From: Denitrobaculum sp965225735
GTDB taxonomy: Bacteria; Pseudomonadota; Alphaproteobacteria; Kiloniellales; Kiloniellaceae
Length of the DNA: 64,000 nt
Assembly: GCA_965225735.1 (NCBI GenBank)
Contig: CBDDBN010000014.1
Coordinates: 45,526-109,525, forward strand
Direction of reading: 5' to 3'
Shown here: piece by piece, positions 60,442 through 64,000 of the stretch
How the letters are laid out: every line of letters begins with the position of its first letter
How positions within the stretch are numbered: the first letter of the stretch is position 1
Translations under genes and position numbers: made by a program
Notes under the pieces: model-generated
What the model was told of the DNA's origin: nothing
The model's input: only the letters and a program-made list of their open reading frames with translations
The model's database searches: none

Positions 60442-60682
60442 GCTGCCTGCTGCGACGCTTCGTCCCTCCAAAGGGTCTTGAAGCGGATCGTCAATGAGGT
60501 TATCTCCAAGCTCTCTGAAACCGGAGTTTTGATGTCCATTACGCTTGTGTCCGGCTGACGGACTTTCCGTTCGGAAAGGTTCGTCGCTAGAAACTAACGC
60601 CGCACCCGGTGCCGGCGGATGGCGTTGTGCGTCCGCCTCGCGGGCCCGGCGGGTCTCATACAAGCCTCCGGACATCACCTCA

Positions 60683-60940
60683 GTGAACATTTCCCGTAAT
60701 CAACAGCGGGTGCTGCACGCCCTGGCGCAGGGCGGCTGCATTCGTCATCATTTCGATTCCAACAAAAAGATTATCGCCGTCGACTGCGTAACCCGCGAAG
60801 GCTGGGTGCTCGATAACTGCACCCTGCCCCTCTTTCGGTCACTCAAGTCGAAGGGCTTAATCAACTCCAGGAACGGCAAGCCCTACCGCATCAGCCGTAA
60901 AGGCCTCGCAGCGGTTCGGGCAAGACCGGACAACCGATAA
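60683..60940 (+). CDS. YjhX family (UPF0386) toxin-like small protein
   Basis: This 85-residue protein starts at a GTG (60683). Its sequence NISRNQQRVLHALAQGGCI, then DCVTREGWVLDNCTLPLF and SRNGKPYRISRKGLAAVRA is the YjhX_toxin family pattern from end to end. The family is annotated as a putative toxin but its action is unproven. The N-terminal half is a winged-helix-like fold. An upstream in-frame extension to 60545 is probably not translated. No antitoxin-like gene is adjacent; the neighbours are unrelated. Confidence 0.85.
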   Translation: MNISRNQQRVLHALAQGGCIRHHFDSNKKIIAVDCVTREGWVLDNCTLPLFRSLKSKGLINSRNGKPYRISRKGLAAVRARPDNR

Positions 60941-60980
60941 ATCTGGCTCGATCCGTGAGGCTCCGTCCTAAGGCGGGGCC

Positions 60981-61877
60981 TCACAGACGCGCATCGAAGG
61001 CCGAGACGATGGCCTCGGCCATGGCCTCGACCGCTGGCGAAGAGGTCCCCGCCCCCTTCAAAAGCAGCAGGTATGAGATCGGCAGAGCTGGAAACCCGTC
61101 GCGCGGTTTCAGCACCTGCATTCCGGACTCCAGACTGCTGCGCGCCAGCATGCCGACGGCAAGTCCCGATGAAACCGCCGCCTTGACCCCGGCGACCGAG
61201 TCGCTGGAATAGGCGAGCCTGTAGGGGCGTTCGATGCTCTGCAAGCTTGCGACAGCAACATCGCGCCACCAGCAGCTGCGTTCGAACAAAGCCAGAGACA
61301 CCGGCTGCTCGTCCGAGAAGGGGAAACCCTTGCGGCAAACCCACAGCGTTTCCTCCTCCATCAGAACCTGAGCGTTCTCCACCGCATTGATATGGTCGCT
61401 GGTGGTCACCGCCAGATCGAGCTGCCCCTTTTTCACCAGCTCATCGAACTCGACGCTGAAACCGCAGCGTACCGAAACCTGCACCTGCGGATGCCGCTGG
61501 GCAAAAGAAGCCAGCAGATCCGGCAGAACCGTCGCGCCGTATTCATCCGGTATGCCGACCCGCACCGATCCGCTGACCGGCGCGCGGGCGAAGTCCGCCG
61601 CCACCTGATCCAGTTGGCGCACGATCGGCTCCGCAGATTGCAGCAGGCGTTCTCCGGCCTCGGTAAGGCTGACGCCACGCGCCTCCCGCGCAAAGAGCGA
61701 CGACTGCAGGCGCGTTTCCAGCTGCTTGATCTGTACGCTGACGGCCGATTGGGTCCGATGAAGGCTGCGCGCGGCATGGGTCACGCTGCCGTGCCGCGCC
61801 ACTGCGATAAAGCTGCGCAGCAGATCGCTGTCCAACGCACCTGCCAAGGCATCGTTTTCTTTCATACCTAATATCAT
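60981..61877 (-). CDS. LysR-family transcriptional regulator
   Basis: This 298-residue regulator has an N-terminal winged HTH (SDLLRSFIAVARHGSVTHAARSLHRTQSAVSVQIKQLETRLQSSLFAREARGVSLTEAGERLL) and a C-terminal substrate-binding domain (about 92-298; SVRVGIPDEYGATVLPDLLASFAQRHPQVQVSVRCGFS). It is divergent from the DUF318-type permease gene, with an 82-bp gap between start codons, so it probably controls it. ATG 61865 is an alternative start. Confidence 0.92.
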   Translation of the reverse strand: MILGMKENDALAGALDSDLLRSFIAVARHGSVTHAARSLHRTQSAVSVQIKQLETRLQSSLFAREARGVSLTEAGERLLQSAEPIVRQLDQVAADFARAPVSGSVRVGIPDEYGATVLPDLLASFAQRHPQVQVSVRCGFSVEFDELVKKGQLDLAVTTSDHINAVENAQVLMEEETLWVCRKGFPFSDEQPVSLALFERSCWWRDVAVASLQSIERPYRLAYSSDSVAGVKAAVSSGLAVGMLARSSLESGMQVLKPRDGFPALPISYLLLLKGAGTSSPAVEAMAEAIVSAFDARL

Positions 61878-61959
61878 AACTATTCGTTTGTGCGATTGCT
61901 AGCAGAAGCCGATGTTAGCCCAGCGAAACCTGGTCCTGACTTGCAGCGGAGAGGTCGAC

Positions 61960-63015
61960 ATGAGCCTGCAGACGACGAAGAGCAACGCACAGCCGTCACT
62001 GCCCACGCGTAAAACCGTCATGAAATGGCTTGCACTGCCTCTGTTCGCGCCCGCCGTGGTGTTCTGGCCGGATCATGCCTGGGCCGCCCTCCTCTTCTCG
62101 CTCGAAAATCTGCTGCTGATTCTGCCGGTCATTCTTCTGGGACTGGCGCTCAGCGCCGGAATTCAAGCCAGCGGCTCCATGGCGCTGATCGCCGCCGCCT
62201 TCCAGGGCCGCCCTCTGCGGATGATTTTTCTGGCCGCCCTGATTGGCGCGCTGACCCCGGTTTGCGGCCTGTCGGTCTTGCCGCTCGTGGCCGGTCTGCT
62301 AGCCGGGGGCGTGCCCCTGGCGCCGATCATGGCCTTCTGGCTTTCTTCGCCGATCACCGATCCGGGGATGTTGGCTGTGACCGCCGGGACTCTCGGCCTC
62401 GATTTCGCTATCGGCAAGACCACTGCGGCCTTCGCGGTCGGGTTACTTGGTGGCGGCGTAACAGCCCTCTGCATGAGCCTGGGTTGGTTTCAAGTGCCGG
62501 CGAAGGCATCGCTGACCGCACATCTGGGATCCAATGCTTGCGGTTCCAGCGGCGGCTGCGGTGCCACCACAGATGAACTTCTCTGGCAATTTTGGCGTGA
62601 GCCGGAGCGGCGGCAGATTTTCACGAAGATCTGTCTCTCCAATGGACGTCTGATGCTGGTCTGGCTCTCTTTCGCCTTCTGCGCCGAGTATGCCCTGCAG
62701 CAGCTCCTGCCGCCCGGCTTCATCGGGCTCTTCGCCGGCAGCGGCGACTGGTGGGCAGTGCCCGCCGCGGCGGTGGTCGGCGCGCCGATCTATCTCGACG
62801 GCTACGCCGCGCTGCCCTTGATCCGCGGCCTGATCGACGGCGGCATGGACCTGGGTGCGGCCATGGCCTTCCTCATCGCCGGCGGCATCACCAGCGCCTG
62901 GGCCGCCATCCCGGTCTTCGCCCTGGTCCGGCTTCCCGTGTTCTTCTTCTATCTCGCCATGGCCGTTTTCTCCGCCATGCTTTCGGGTTGGGCCTTCGGA
63001 TTGGCAGTGGGGTGA
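61960..63015 (+). CDS. Permease of the DUF318/YraQ (ArsP) family
   Basis: This 351-residue membrane protein has about eight to ten helices in two similar halves, each with a family motif: ALIGALTPVCGLSVLPLVAGLLAGGVPLAPIMAFWLSSPITDPGM, and AAAVVGAPIYLDGYAALPLIRGLIDGGMDLGAAMAFLIAGGITS. A cytosolic loop between the halves has the Cys/Gly-rich segment NACGSSGGCGATTDE, which could bind thiophilic metal(loid). ArsP members export trivalent organoarsenicals, but many homologues have unknown cargo. The start at 61960 follows GGAGAGG. It is divergent from a LysR gene and followed by an aminotransferase. Confidence 0.82.
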   Translation: MSLQTTKSNAQPSLPTRKTVMKWLALPLFAPAVVFWPDHAWAALLFSLENLLLILPVILLGLALSAGIQASGSMALIAAAFQGRPLRMIFLAALIGALTPVCGLSVLPLVAGLLAGGVPLAPIMAFWLSSPITDPGMLAVTAGTLGLDFAIGKTTAAFAVGLLGGGVTALCMSLGWFQVPAKASLTAHLGSNACGSSGGCGATTDELLWQFWREPERRQIFTKICLSNGRLMLVWLSFAFCAEYALQQLLPPGFIGLFAGSGDWWAVPAAAVVGAPIYLDGYAALPLIRGLIDGGMDLGAAMAFLIAGGITSAWAAIPVFALVRLPVFFFYLAMAVFSAMLSGWAFGLAVG

Positions 63016-63090
63016 CGACTATCAGCACATGACAGGATCGGATGCGCCGACTAGTCTGCGGGCTCCCTTGACGTAGATCCGGACAGATCC

Positions 63091-64000
63091 ATGCCCGACG
63101 GTCCCGCACCCGAAAGCCGCTTTCCGAAAAACGGCATCATGTCGCTGCTCGATGTGCACCGCCGCCATAACCTGGCGGGCAGCACCGGGCAGGACCTCCA
63201 GTTGCGCGACCTGCTCGCCCCCGAGGAGCTGGAGGCCTTTCTCTCCATGCCCATCGGCTACGGCACTTCGCGCGGTGATCCGGAATTGCGGGCAGCGATT
63301 GCCGCGCGCTGCGGGGTCGATTACGAAGAGGTGTTGATTACCCAGGGCGCGGCCATGGCCCTGTTCCTGACCAACTTCGAACTCTGCGGTCCCGGCGACG
63401 AGATCGTGGTCGCCACCCCCTGTTATCCCCCGGCCATCGATGCGCTGCGTGCAACAGGGGCGGCGATCCGGCCTCTGGAACTTAGCTTCGCCAGCGGCTT
63501 CCAGCTCGACACCCAGGCGCTATCGCAGGTTCTGTCTCCGCGCACAAAATTGGTCAGCCTGGCCTCGCCGCAAAACCCGAGCGGAGTCTCACTGTCGCGC
63601 GGAAGCCTCGAGGCTGTACTTGAACTTGTCGCGGCGCAGGCGCCCAGCGCCTACGTCATCGTCGACGAAACATTCCGCGAAGCCACCTACGGCCGCTCAC
63701 CCCTGCCGAGCGTCGCGGGTCTGTCGGACCGCATTGTCACCATGGCCTCGATCTCGAAAGCCCACGGGGCGCCGGGCCTACGGATCGGTTGGCTGACCTG
63801 CCGCGACAAAGAGCTCTACGAGCGGCTGCGCATCGCAAAAACCAACACGGTGATCTCAGCCTCCGTCGTCGACGAAGCTCTTGCGGTTTCGCTGTTTCAC
63901 AAGCTCGATCCGATCATGGAGGAGCGCGGCGAGGCCCTGTCCAAGGCCTTTGAAATCCTGGAAAGCTGGGTGACCGACCATGGGAATCTCATCGATTGGG
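63091..64000 (+). CDS. Class I/II aminotransferase (partial, runs off the window)
   Basis: The ATG at 63091 opens a frame that is still open at the window end (303 codons). Fold type I PLP features are visible: IGYGTSRGDPELRAAIAARCGVDYEEVLITQGAAMALFLTN, PGDEIVVATPCYPPAIDALRATGAAIRPLEL, LASPQNPSGVSLSRGSLEAVL, YVIVDETFREATYGRSPL, and the Schiff-base Lys in TMASISKAHGAPGLRIGWLTC. It is a capreomycidine synthase / aspartate aminotransferase-like enzyme of unknown substrate. The Lys segment is intact. It lies 75 bp after the permease gene and may be co-transcribed with it. The C-terminal part is outside the window. Confidence 0.9.
   Translation, partial: MPDGPAPESRFPKNGIMSLLDVHRRHNLAGSTGQDLQLRDLLAPEELEAFLSMPIGYGTSRGDPELRAAIAARCGVDYEEVLITQGAAMALFLTNFELCGPGDEIVVATPCYPPAIDALRATGAAIRPLELSFASGFQLDTQALSQVLSPRTKLVSLASPQNPSGVSLSRGSLEAVLELVAAQAPSAYVIVDETFREATYGRSPLPSVAGLSDRIVTMASISKAHGAPGLRIGWLTCRDKELYERLRIAKTNTVISASVVDEALAVSLFHKLDPIMEERGEALSKAFEILESWVTDHGNLIDW

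Noticed and set aside
60545..60682. N-terminal extension of the YjhX-like protein
   Set aside because: The family begins with M/V-N-I-S-R-N, which matches the GTG at 60683; the 46 upstream codons have no similarity.
1..64000. tRNA, rRNA, insertion sequences, CRISPR arrays or prophage
   Set aside because: I looked for conserved tRNA arm sequences, transposase motifs, regularly spaced repeats and phage structural genes and found none that could be supported by eye.

Overview
The window is about 60% GC, densely packed, and looks chromosomal. It suggests a marine or saline alphaproteobacterium, most like the Rhodospirillales/Rhodovibrionales. The reasons are its transporter and regulator mix (TRAP, ABC, FCD-type GntR, PAS histidine kinases, DUF992, a YjhX-family protein) and three traits linked to algal organic matter: a DMSP lyase (DddP), a dihydroxypropanesulfonate-type dehydrogenase set, and a full non-phosphorylating L-fucose-type pathway. 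I saw no rRNA, tRNA, insertion sequence, CRISPR array or phage gene. The lineage is an inference from gene content.

Layout. 1-120 is the tail of an FAD-linked oxidase. 172-3567 is a receiver protein plus a hybrid histidine kinase whose N-terminus looks like a Phd/YefM antitoxin. 4034-7505 is a HupE-like membrane protein and a metallo-hydrolase, with G4/C4 dyads in their promoter and a GAF-LuxR regulator beside them. 7592-12111 is a LacI regulator, a large palindromic operator, and an HpsN-type dehydrogenase with an SDR and an MDR dehydrogenase. 12230-14842 holds an MDR gene remnant, a sigma-54-like promoter and a polar amino acid ABC transporter that lacks an ATPase gene. 14890-23865 is a histidine kinase, a DmdC-like acyl-CoA dehydrogenase, a PLP enzyme, a D-aminoacylase, an M20 amidohydrolase and DddP. 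23999-28812 is glycerol kinase, a LysE/Lrp pair with a shared palindrome, a PilZ protein, a degenerate SNase-like protein and a GNAT protein.

29212-40206 is the best-resolved metabolic unit. A FAH-family hydrolase, an SDR and a UxaA-family dehydratase run leftward. A GntR regulator, a complete sugar ABC transporter, an aldo/keto reductase and an amidohydrolase (lactonase) run rightward. Together they give uptake and five steps from a 6-deoxy or related sugar to pyruvate plus lactate or glycolate, without phosphorylation. 40218-44060 carries an HxlR regulator, a nitronate monooxygenase, a GST and a GMC oxidoreductase.

44318-53338 is a second catabolic island: a TRAP transporter, a DadA-like oxidase, an enolase-superfamily enzyme and a ThDP enzyme, with a divergent GntR and an Asp/Glu-racemase-like enzyme. 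The set resembles a mandelate-type route (racemise, oxidise, decarboxylate) acting on an amino acid, but the substrate is unknown. The rest (53395-64000) is mixed: a GT1 glycosyltransferase, exported proteins (one with a CcdA-like segment), an iron alcohol dehydrogenase divergent from a GrdB/PrdB-like protein, DUF992, PPOX and YjhX family proteins, a LysR regulator, a DUF318-type permease and a truncated aminotransferase.

The strongest observations are the Phd-histidine kinase fusion, the DddP call supported by every known active-site residue, the mandelate-like TRAP island, and several well-formed operators and RNA hairpins.
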